A stretch of 6,273 nt of DNA, from assembly GCA_027001345.1 (NCBI GenBank), contig JALTMS010000240.1, positions 1 to 6,273 on the forward strand, written 5' to 3'. The position numbers and the translations under genes were made by a program. This DNA is from Acidobacteriota bacterium. GTDB lineage: Bacteria > Acidobacteriota > Polarisedimenticolia > J045. Positions 1-5,922 of the stretch are shown one piece after another; position 1 is the stretch's first letter; each line of letters opens with the position of its first letter. The notes below the pieces were generated by a model. That model had not been told where the DNA came from and made no database searches. It saw only the letters and a program-made list of their open reading frames with translations.

Positions 1-580
1 GCCCCAGTACACCCCTTCCCCGGGCCGCCGAACCGGCAGCGAAGGCCTCGACATCGACTCCGTTGGGGATCGTCATCACTTTGGCCGCCGGTGCCCGCTC
101 GACCTCCACGGTGAAGCGTTCGACGGCCTTCGAGTTGGCCACGATGCGCTGGACGAAGCGATCGGTCAGCCGATAGGCCCGCAAATGATGAGGCCGGTGG
201 GCCTTGATCGCCCGGCGGGTGGTGATCACCGCCCGGGGAAAACCCAGCCGGCAGGCCAGCATGCCGTACACGTCGGCATCGAAGAGGAAGGTGTGAACGA
301 TGGCGATGCCTTCGCGCCGCACCAGCGCGGCGAGCCTCAGCAGCCGCGCCAGCGCCCGCGGCCGCCGCAAGGGGCCGGCAATCCCCAGCTCGGTGACGGC
401 GATCCCCTCACCCCGCAGCATCTCGGCCCAGGCTCCGCCGCCCCCCAGCACGGCCACCCGGGGCTCGAAGTGTCCCCGCGCGCGAAGCCGCCGGGCAAGG
501 GTCATCAATGCCAGTTCCGTACCCCCCGGACCCAGGGAGCCGGTGAGCAGCAACACACCCGGTCGACCCACCTCCCCCAT
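1..580 (-). CDS. GT4 family glycosyltransferase, N-terminal part (3' end outside window)
   Basis: An open frame runs from the ATG at 580 to the left edge without a stop and covers 193 codons. The start MGEVGRPGVLLLTGSLGPGGTE is the usual GT-B first strand and glycine-rich loop (GGTE at 19-22) of a GT4 glycosyltransferase. It is followed by an amphipathic helix (LALMTLARRLRARG). Further on come IVHTFLFDADVYGMLACRLG, the HTF/H strand and donor cleft region, the NSKAV segment (149-153), and AKVMTIPNGVDVEAF (166-180), which is the classic domain-linker signature of GT4 enzymes. Catalytic residues of the C-terminal half are outside the window. The start codon shares one base with the CapK-like stop (TGATG); a weak AGGGGG lies further upstream, so translation is probably coupled. 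The family is clear from these motifs; donor, acceptor and linkage are unknown. It is not the continuation of the glycosyltransferase at the right edge: this is an N-terminus, the other a C-terminus, with five genes between them. Confidence 0.88.
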   Translation of the reverse strand, partial: MGEVGRPGVLLLTGSLGPGGTELALMTLARRLRARGHFEPRVAVLGGGGAWAEMLRGEGIAVTELGIAGPLRRPRALARLLRLAALVRREGIAIVHTFLFDADVYGMLACRLGFPRAVITTRRAIKAHRPHHLRAYRLTDRFVQRIVANSKAVERFTVEVERAPAAKVMTIPNGVDVEAFAAGSAARGRGVLG

Positions 581-1938
581 CAGCGGCTCAGCGCCCCCTG
601 CCCCGCGGCGTCGCCGATCAGCGAGACCACGAAGCGCCGCTTGCCGGAGGCCAGGCGGGGGATCTCCTCGACCTCCGCCAGGTCGAAGCGCATCGACGCG
701 CCGAGCTGCTCGCTCAGGGTGCGCTCGAGCTGGGCCCGACGCTCGGCATCGTAAGCCGGGCCGGTGACGATCTTGATCTGCAAGTGGTCGCGCCGATCCT
801 GGATCACCTGGAACTGGGCGATGGACTGATCGAAGGGGCGGAAGATCAGCGTGAAGAAGGTGCCGCCGAACGCCCGGCCGTCGGGAGTGACCACCACGTC
901 CAGGCTGCGGCCCTCGACGACGGCCAGCCGCGCCCAGGGTCGACCCGAAGGGTCGGGCTCCTCGCTGAAGCAACCGCGGTCGCCGATGGCGTAGCGCAAG
1001 ATCGGCATGCTGCGGTTGTCCAGGTCGGTGATCAGCAATTCGCCGCTTTCCGACGCCGGGCAGGCCGGCTCCTTTTCCACCAACAGGCGCATCTCGCACA
1101 CCGACAGGCCACCGCCCCCCGGAGCATCGGAAGCGATCATGCCGAATTCTCGGCTCGCGTAGCGGTTGCGGACCGGAGCGCCGAAGAACTCCTCCAGCTC
1201 CTCGCGCACCGGCGGATAGAGCGCCTCGGCGGAAGTGTAGATCAGGCGCGCCCCCACCCGGCGACAGCGCTTCTTGCCCATCGCCCGTGCGATGTGGGCC
1301 AGAATCGAGGGATAGGAGACGATCACCTCCGGCCGGAAGGATTCGAGACGATCGAAGTAGCCCGCCAGGCGTTCCTCGTCGACGCCATAGACGGAAAGGA
1401 AGAGCCGGCCGCTGATGCGGTCGTAGATCCGCGAGGCCCGCGAAGGCCTGGCCTCGAGGGATGCCCCCCAGAGGATCGCCGTGCGGGTTCCCGGGTAGAC
1501 CCCGTCCCATTCCTCCGTCAGGCGTCCGGCAGCCCGGCGCCTGTCGTGGGTTTCCATGTCGATGACCAGCCAGACGTTCTTGCCGGTCGAGCCGCCGGTG
1601 GACTTGATGGTCGTCGGCCGGGTGGGCTCGAGGGAGGAGGTGACCCGTTCCGGATGACGATTGATCAGATCCTTGGTCATCCGCGGCAAGAGCCGCAAAT
1701 GCTCCGGAGCCGTGAAATCCTCCGGCCGCGCGCCCAGGTCGTCGAGTACTTCCTTCCAGTGAATCGTGGTCTCGTAGGCGTGGCGCACCAGATCCTGTAG
1801 CCGCTGCCAGCGCCAGGCCAGCAGCTTCTCCCGGCTCCACCGATCCATCTCCCGGAACTCGGCCAGGTACTCGTGGTAGCGGCGCGAGGTCTTCCAGGCG
1901 ATGGCACGATCGACGAGACCCACCAGCTTCGGATGCAT
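580..1938 (-). CDS. CapK/PaaK-type AMP-forming (adenylate-forming) ligase family protein
   Basis: This 452-residue protein resembles phenylacetate-CoA ligase (PaaK, ~430-440 residues) and the CapK proteins found in capsule loci. Enzymes of this family activate a carboxylic acid with ATP as an acyl-AMP and often pass it to CoA; the acid used by CapK homologues is generally not established. A helical N-terminus (~1-100) contains LLPRMTKDLI. The phosphate-binding loop is STGGSTGKNV (113-122). Other signatures are RLIYTSAEAL (231-240), RYASREFGMIA (259-269) at the position of the usual Y-G-x-x-E adenine motif, RYAIGDRG (315-322) and EGRSLDVVVTPDG (342-354) at the hinge. The C-terminal subdomain ends with LASGKRRFVVS, where K433 is in the place of the catalytic lysine. 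All core motifs are present, so it looks active. It starts 3 bp after the deacetylase stop with GGAAGG seven bases upstream. It may supply an activated acyl group for decorating the glycan. Confidence 0.87.
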   Translation of the reverse strand: MHPKLVGLVDRAIAWKTSRRYHEYLAEFREMDRWSREKLLAWRWQRLQDLVRHAYETTIHWKEVLDDLGARPEDFTAPEHLRLLPRMTKDLINRHPERVTSSLEPTRPTTIKSTGGSTGKNVWLVIDMETHDRRRAAGRLTEEWDGVYPGTRTAILWGASLEARPSRASRIYDRISGRLFLSVYGVDEERLAGYFDRLESFRPEVIVSYPSILAHIARAMGKKRCRRVGARLIYTSAEALYPPVREELEEFFGAPVRNRYASREFGMIASDAPGGGGLSVCEMRLLVEKEPACPASESGELLITDLDNRSMPILRYAIGDRGCFSEEPDPSGRPWARLAVVEGRSLDVVVTPDGRAFGGTFFTLIFRPFDQSIAQFQVIQDRRDHLQIKIVTGPAYDAERRAQLERTLSEQLGASMRFDLAEVEEIPRLASGKRRFVVSLIGDAAGQGALSR

Positions 1939-1941
1939 CGT

Positions 1942-3309
1942 TCAGCCTTCCGCCCCCGGCGGCGTGCGCCGGGCGGGCCTGATGAAACGGCGATAGAACC
2001 AGATCGCCTTGATCGGAACTTCCATGTAGAGATTGCCGCGGTTGCGCTCGATCTTCATCGCGAACGAGGCCACCCAGGGCAGGGCCGCGCGGGCTTCGCG
2101 AAAGAACGAGGTGGCCGAAACTCGACCGATGCGCGCCGGATCGGTGCCGGCGAAGTTCCGCGGCTGCTTCATCCGAGACGGCAGGGTGGCCGCCTTGTAG
2201 CCGCACTCCTCGAGCATCGCGAAAGCCTGCGGGCAGGTGCCGCCGTTGGGCCAGCACATGAATCGCACCTCCCGGCCGGTGAGATCCTCGAGGATCTTCC
2301 GCGAACCCTCCAGCTCGTCGCGCAACGCGGCGCGGAAGGTGTCGGTGTCGACACGTCCCTCGGGAGACGGCGCGCTCTGGCGATGGGCCGTGACCACCTC
2401 GTCGAGATAGTCGCGCCAGCGCGCTTCGTCGAAGAAGGCCCGTCCCCCCTGGCGGGCGACGAAATCGGTCAACACCGTGGCCAGCGTCGGATCGACCCGA
2501 AACTCGGGGCCGGCCAGTCGCAGGTCGCTGCGGTACACCGGCAGCCCCCAGGGCAGGTCCTCGTGGCGGATCTGCTGAAACCAGTGGGGCTTGCGCTCGG
2601 GAAAGGCGTTCCACCACATCCAACGCAATTGCCGCAGCGGCAGGCCGGGGCGGTGGAAGTCGATGATCGCGTCGGAGATCGGCACCCAGGTGTGGGTCCG
2701 ACCGTGGGACTGCACGTCGAGCAGGCCGCTCGACGCCAGCGCGCGGATCTCGGCACGGTTGAGATAGCCGTAGACCTCCAGTTCCTCTTCCCGCATCCGC
2801 CCCGACCAGACGTCCCGCATCGTCGGCCGAACTTCCTCCCCGGGCTGGATGAAATCGGTGGGGACGAAGACCGTACCGGTAAAGCCGTATTTTTCGAGCA
2901 GTGGCGCGGCGTAGACCCAGTTGTCCAGGTAGCCGTCGTCGAAGGTCAGCACGATGGGTCGGTCGGGCAGGGCCTCGCCATCGGTCAGGTGCCGGTGCAG
3001 GCGGTCGAGGGTGATCGTCGTGTAACCCCGCCACTTGAGATACTTGAGGTAGTTCTCGAAGTGCTCGGGCGGGCACCAGACGCTGAAAGTCTCCGGACGA
3101 TCGGCGCGAAATCCCGAAACCGAGTGGAGCATCACCACCGGAGTCTTCACCGGCCGGGTATCGAGCAGCAGCGCCTGCGCCGCCACCGCACCGAGACCGA
3201 GGGCAGCCCCAGCGAGCGCACCGCCGCCGGCCGCCAGGCCGACGGCGCCCGCCCCGGCCAGAGCGAGGCCCGCCGCACCGGTGACCTGTCGCGGCCCGAG
3301 GCGCTTCAT
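1942..3309 (-). CDS. NodB-type polysaccharide deacetylase (CE4) with N-terminal hydrophobic anchor
   Basis: This 455-residue protein has a polysaccharide deacetylase domain, a metal-dependent fold that removes N-acetyl (or O-acetyl) groups from glycans. Residues ~9-48 are an almost uninterrupted Ala/Gly/Leu hydrophobic stretch after a basic start (MKRLGPRQ), which fits a membrane anchor or uncleaved signal facing the periplasm. The domain opens with VVMLHSVSG (58-66). Motif 1 is TFDDGY (122-127; D124 catalytic base, D125 metal ligand). Motif 2 is SHGRTH (201-206; H202 and H206 metal ligands). A motif-3-like WPNGG lies at 353-357, preceded by Cys rather than the common Arg. About 145 residues separate motifs 2 and 3, more than in a compact NodB domain, and this segment is rich in Trp, Arg and Pro. 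The C-terminus has another hydrophobic/basic patch (~408-446). The ATG overlaps the upstream stop by 4 bp with GGAGAG six bases upstream. It probably acts on the glycan built by this operon; the exact substrate is unknown. Confidence 0.88.
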   Translation of the reverse strand: MKRLGPRQVTGAAGLALAGAGAVGLAAGGGALAGAALGLGAVAAQALLLDTRPVKTPVVMLHSVSGFRADRPETFSVWCPPEHFENYLKYLKWRGYTTITLDRLHRHLTDGEALPDRPIVLTFDDGYLDNWVYAAPLLEKYGFTGTVFVPTDFIQPGEEVRPTMRDVWSGRMREEELEVYGYLNRAEIRALASSGLLDVQSHGRTHTWVPISDAIIDFHRPGLPLRQLRWMWWNAFPERKPHWFQQIRHEDLPWGLPVYRSDLRLAGPEFRVDPTLATVLTDFVARQGGRAFFDEARWRDYLDEVVTAHRQSAPSPEGRVDTDTFRAALRDELEGSRKILEDLTGREVRFMCWPNGGTCPQAFAMLEECGYKAATLPSRMKQPRNFAGTDPARIGRVSATSFFREARAALPWVASFAMKIERNRGNLYMEVPIKAIWFYRRFIRPARRTPPGAEG

Positions 3310-3959
3310 CGAAAACTCTCCGGCATCTTGCGCGCAGGGTTTCCGAAATGGAATTCTCCGGCCCCCACATCGCGCAGGATCACGCTGCCCGGTCCGATCC
3401 GCGCGCCGTCACCGAGACTCAGACCCGGCACGATGGTGGCGTTGGTCTGCACCTCGACCCCCGTCCCGAGCGTCACGTTGCCGGTGATGTTCACGCCCGG
3501 AGCGACGGTGGAGTAGTCGCCGATCCGGCAATCGTGACCGACGGTGGCGTTGAGATTGACAGTGGTGTGGCGCCCGATGCGGGTATCGTAGGCCACCACC
3601 ACCCCGGCGCCGATGATCGCCCCCTCTTCGACCTGCACGCCGCCGGCGAGCAGCACCGAGGGGTGCACCGCGGTGGCCCACCGCACGCCAGCCGCCGTCA
3701 GGCGCTCGTCGAGGGCTCGCTTGGCGCCGGGGGCGGCCAGGGCCAGGATGCCCCAGAGCTGCTCGCCCCGGGCCCGGTCGGCCAGCCAGGCGACGGGGCC
3801 GAGCAAGGGCAGACCGCGCACACTCCCGTCACTGTGAGCGTCATCGACGAAGCCGATCACCTCGGGCGCATCGAGGCCCGCCTGCCGGCGGGCCCGCAGG
3901 ATCTCCAGGGTACCCTTGCCGTGCCCCCCGGCACCGACGATGACCACTGCGCCCCTCAT
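3306..3959 (-). CDS. PglD/NeuD-type left-handed beta-helix sugar acyltransferase
   Basis: This 217-residue protein has the two-part layout of PglD and NeuD, which acetylate an amino sugar from acetyl-CoA. Residues 1-~95 form a small Rossmann-like nucleotide-sugar-binding domain beginning AVVIVGAGGHGKGTLEIL (4-21), with the GFVDD segment at 36-40. From ~97 on there are hexapeptide repeats: VHPSVLLAGGVQVEEGAIIG, then the turns around NLNATVGHDCRIGDYSTVAPG. The catalytic base is expected at H142 followed by acidic D143 (His-Glu in PglD). The last coils end in GSVILRDVGAGEFHFGNPARKM, as usual in the family. The ATG at 3959 is used because it overlaps the upstream stop (ATGA) and begins exactly at the Rossmann strand; an earlier in-frame ATG at 4127 would add 56 low-complexity residues read from inside the sugar transferase gene. 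Its own ribosome-binding site is weak (GTGGA), so coupling is likely. The acyl donor need not be acetyl-CoA. Confidence 0.92.
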   Translation of the reverse strand: MRGAVVIVGAGGHGKGTLEILRARRQAGLDAPEVIGFVDDAHSDGSVRGLPLLGPVAWLADRARGEQLWGILALAAPGAKRALDERLTAAGVRWATAVHPSVLLAGGVQVEEGAIIGAGVVVAYDTRIGRHTTVNLNATVGHDCRIGDYSTVAPGVNITGNVTLGTGVEVQTNATIVPGLSLGDGARIGPGSVILRDVGAGEFHFGNPARKMPESFR

Positions 3960-4684
3960 GGCCGGTCCACGGACTCCACGGCGGTGGGCTGCGGCTCGTC
4001 GGCCGGGCTGCTTCCCTCGGCCTCGAGTTGCCGGCGGCGGTTCTTCCAGTAGTCGGCGTCGGCGATCATGTTGCTGGCGGTGAGCACCGAGGGCAGCGTC
4101 TTGAGAATCGTCTTGATGTCCATCCACAGGCTCAGTCGATCGATGTACTCCACGTCGAGGCGGATGCGCTCGGGCCAGGGAATCGAGTTACGCCCGTTGA
4201 CCTGGGCCCAGCCGGTGATGCCCGGCCGCACGGTCAGCCGGCGACGCTGGAAAGCGTCGTAGAGTTCGGCCTGGTAGGCCAGACCCGGCCGGGGCCCGAC
4301 GATGCTCATCGCGCCGCGGATCACGTCGAAGACCTGGGTCAGCTCGTCGAGACTCAGCTTGCGAATGACCTTGCCCACGCGAGTGATCCGCGCGTCGTTC
4401 TTCTCGACCAGGATGCCGGCGCCCTTGTGCTCGGCGCCGGTACACATCGAGCGAAACTTGGTCAGCTCGAAGGGCTGCCCCATATAGCCGATGCGCTGCT
4501 GGCGGTAGAGCACGCTGCCTCCATCCTCGAGCTTGATCAGCAGCGCGATGAGCAGCATCAGCGGACCGGCAAGCAAGAGCACCACCGCCGAGATCAGCAG
4601 ATCGACGCTCCGCTTGCCGAAGCGTACGTACCAGCTCGGGCGGGGCCCCTCGACGCCTTCCATGGAATAGGGCAGCGTACTCAC
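3956..4684 (-). CDS. Undecaprenyl-phosphate sugar phosphotransferase (PglC/WcaJ-type bacterial sugar transferase)
   Basis: This 242-residue monotopic phosphoglycosyl transferase should move a sugar-1-phosphate from a nucleotide sugar to undecaprenyl phosphate, the first membrane step of polysaccharide assembly. After a short N-terminal leader comes FGKRSVDLLISAVV (22-35), leading into one hydrophobic membrane segment (~28-50). It is followed by YRQQRIGYMGQPFELTKFRSM (60-80), SLDELTQVFDVIRGAMSIVGPRP (111-133) with the catalytic Asp-Glu dyad at D113-E114, and PGITGWAQVNGRN near residues 163-175. It is the small catalytic-core form (~200 residues in PglC), lacking the CoA-binding/multi-TM N-terminus of WbaP. 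A polar ~30-residue C-terminal tail rich in Glu and Pro is extra. The GTG start sits in a GTGA overlap with the upstream stop and has a perfect AGGAGG 7 nt upstream; an in-frame ATG seven codons later (4663) is a weaker alternative. The sugar is unknown. The adjacent PglD-like acyltransferase suggests an amino sugar donor, but no aminotransferase is in the window. Confidence 0.93.
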   Translation of the reverse strand: MSTLPYSMEGVEGPRPSWYVRFGKRSVDLLISAVVLLLAGPLMLLIALLIKLEDGGSVLYRQQRIGYMGQPFELTKFRSMCTGAEHKGAGILVEKNDARITRVGKVIRKLSLDELTQVFDVIRGAMSIVGPRPGLAYQAELYDAFQRRRLTVRPGITGWAQVNGRNSIPWPERIRLDVEYIDRLSLWMDIKTILKTLPSVLTASNMIADADYWKNRRRQLEAEGSSPADEPQPTAVESVDRP

Positions 4685-5922
4685 GATCCTTCCTCCTCGA
4701 CCACGGGCAACGCCAGGGGCGCGGTGGGAAAGACCAGTATCCGCCCACCCTCCGGGAAGCTCTCCTCGAGCCCGCGGCAGACCCGCTGCCAGTCCCGGGC
4801 GTGCTCGTAGCCCTCCCAGAATGATTTGCGGACATCGTGCCGCGAGAGCAAGGGGGCGTAGACGATCAGGCGCCGACCCTCGAGGTAGGGCCGGGGAATC
4901 GGATCGCGGTAGATCCGGCCTCCGGGCCCGTGAACGCTGTGATAGCCACGCCCGAAGGGACAGGCGGCGGCGACGATCACGACCCCGCCTTCCCGCGCCG
5001 GAGGTTCGGGGCAGGTGCGGTAAGCGTTGAAGGCATTGCCCACCTGCAGCAATTCGGCGTCCTTGGGATAGGCGTTGAGCAAGACGGCCTCGGCGCCGGG
5101 ACGCACGGGGGTACGGAAGACCTGCCGGGCGAGTTCCACCGCCCTGCGATGGGCCGCTACCGGGTGGCCGTAGAAAAACCCCCGGGCCCGACGATCCGCA
5201 CCGGGAACGATGTTGACCACCGCCTGCAGGCCCGCGGCCAGGGCGATTTCTTCCATCTCCGCCCGGGCCCGGTTGCCCTCCACTACTCCCAGCCCCGCGC
5301 CCGACAGACCGGTCACCGCGGGACGGTGGTTCATCTCGAGGGTCTCGATGCCGGCCAGTCCCGGCAGGACGATCTTTCCGCCGCCACCAAAGCCGGCGTA
5401 GGGATGGGGCACCACCGACCCGACCGCCAGGCGCACGTCGGCCTCGGCGAAGTTGCGATTGATGTGAATCGGCAGACCGCCCCTGGAAGTGCCCAGATCG
5501 ACCAGGTTCTCGTAGGGGTGGTGGTTCCAGACGTCGCATTCGCGCATCACCCGCTCGCCGAGCTTGAGCTGCAATTCGTGGCGATGCATCGGCCCGTGAC
5601 CGCCGAGGGCGACGATCACCTTGACGCGCTCGGCCGGGATGCCGCCGGCCTCGAGGCGATCGAGCAGGGCGTCGAGCACCTCGCCGGCCGCGGCGGGCCG
5701 GGTGATGTCTTCGACGGCGATCACCGCCGTCCGGGCGTCCCGGGCCAGATCTTCGATCGCCGGCGCGTCGATCGGGGCGGCCAGCGCCTCGGCCAGGGAC
5801 GGCCCCCGCGCCCGCCCGTCGATCGAGGCGATGTCCACGCTCCAGCCCGCCGGAAGCGGCAATTCCACCTCCCGCTCCTCGATCCAGGCCCCCCAGGGCA
5901 GCCGTGCGCAGGCCTCACTCAC
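4681..5922 (-). CDS. LarA-like (DUF2088) nickel-pincer-type racemase/epimerase homologue
   Basis: This 413-residue protein matches the usual LarA length (~420). Lactate racemase LarA uses a covalently bound nickel-pincer nucleotide to racemise lactate by hydride transfer, and homologues act on other 2-hydroxy acids. Key positions are all visible and nearly co-linear with Lactobacillus LarA (D72, R75, H108, H174, K184, H200). Here they are D72 and R75 in the EDITRP motif, H109 in GGHGPM, H173 in VPHPYAG, K183 in GGGGK (the pincer-anchoring lysine) and H199 in NHR. The C-terminal half has GNRARAEMEEIA (~216-227), PVAAHRRA (~254-261) and YPKDAELLQ (285-293), as is typical of the family. The GTG start was chosen because GGGAGG lies 6 nt upstream and because it gives this co-linear numbering. 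An upstream ATG in frame at 6096 would add 58 low-complexity residues buried in the glycosyltransferase gene. No larB, larC or larE cofactor genes are in the window. The true substrate is unknown; the polysaccharide setting suggests a hydroxy acid or sugar acid rather than fermentative lactate. Confidence 0.88.
   Translation of the reverse strand: MSEACARLPWGAWIEEREVELPLPAGWSVDIASIDGRARGPSLAEALAAPIDAPAIEDLARDARTAVIAVEDITRPAAAGEVLDALLDRLEAGGIPAERVKVIVALGGHGPMHRHELQLKLGERVMRECDVWNHHPYENLVDLGTSRGGLPIHINRNFAEADVRLAVGSVVPHPYAGFGGGGKIVLPGLAGIETLEMNHRPAVTGLSGAGLGVVEGNRARAEMEEIALAAGLQAVVNIVPGADRRARGFFYGHPVAAHRRAVELARQVFRTPVRPGAEAVLLNAYPKDAELLQVGNAFNAYRTCPEPPAREGGVVIVAAACPFGRGYHSVHGPGGRIYRDPIPRPYLEGRRLIVYAPLLSRHDVRKSFWEGYEHARDWQRVCRGLEESFPEGGRILVFPTAPLALPVVEEEGS
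4692..4697 (-). promoter_or_regulatory. Shine-Dalgarno for the sugar phosphotransferase
   Basis: A perfect AGGAGG on the minus strand lies seven bases before the GTG at 4684, within the last codons of the LarA-like gene. It supports the GTG start and strong translation initiation even though the start codon overlaps the upstream stop by four bases. Confidence 0.75.

Noticed and set aside
185..767. Two overlapping plus-strand open frames
   Set aside because: Both are Pro/Arg-rich shadows across the glycosyltransferase N-terminus and the end of the CapK-like gene. The minus-strand frame here shows GGTE and IPNGVD.
784..1800. A 338-codon open frame on the plus strand
   Set aside because: It is antisense to the CapK-like gene, with low-complexity charged composition and no motif.
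1873..3516. A 547-codon open frame on the plus strand
   Set aside because: It is antisense to the deacetylase and both of its neighbours. Its translation is rich in Arg, Gly, His and Pro with no recognisable motif, as expected for the complement of a GC-rich gene, while the minus-strand frames carry clear catalytic motifs.
4685..5539. N-terminal extension of the sugar phosphotransferase to an upstream ATG (527 residues)
   Set aside because: The extension lies in a second frame of the LarA-like gene and is Arg/Gly/Ser/Pro-rich without motifs. The GTG at 4684 has a perfect ribosome-binding site and gives the normal family length.
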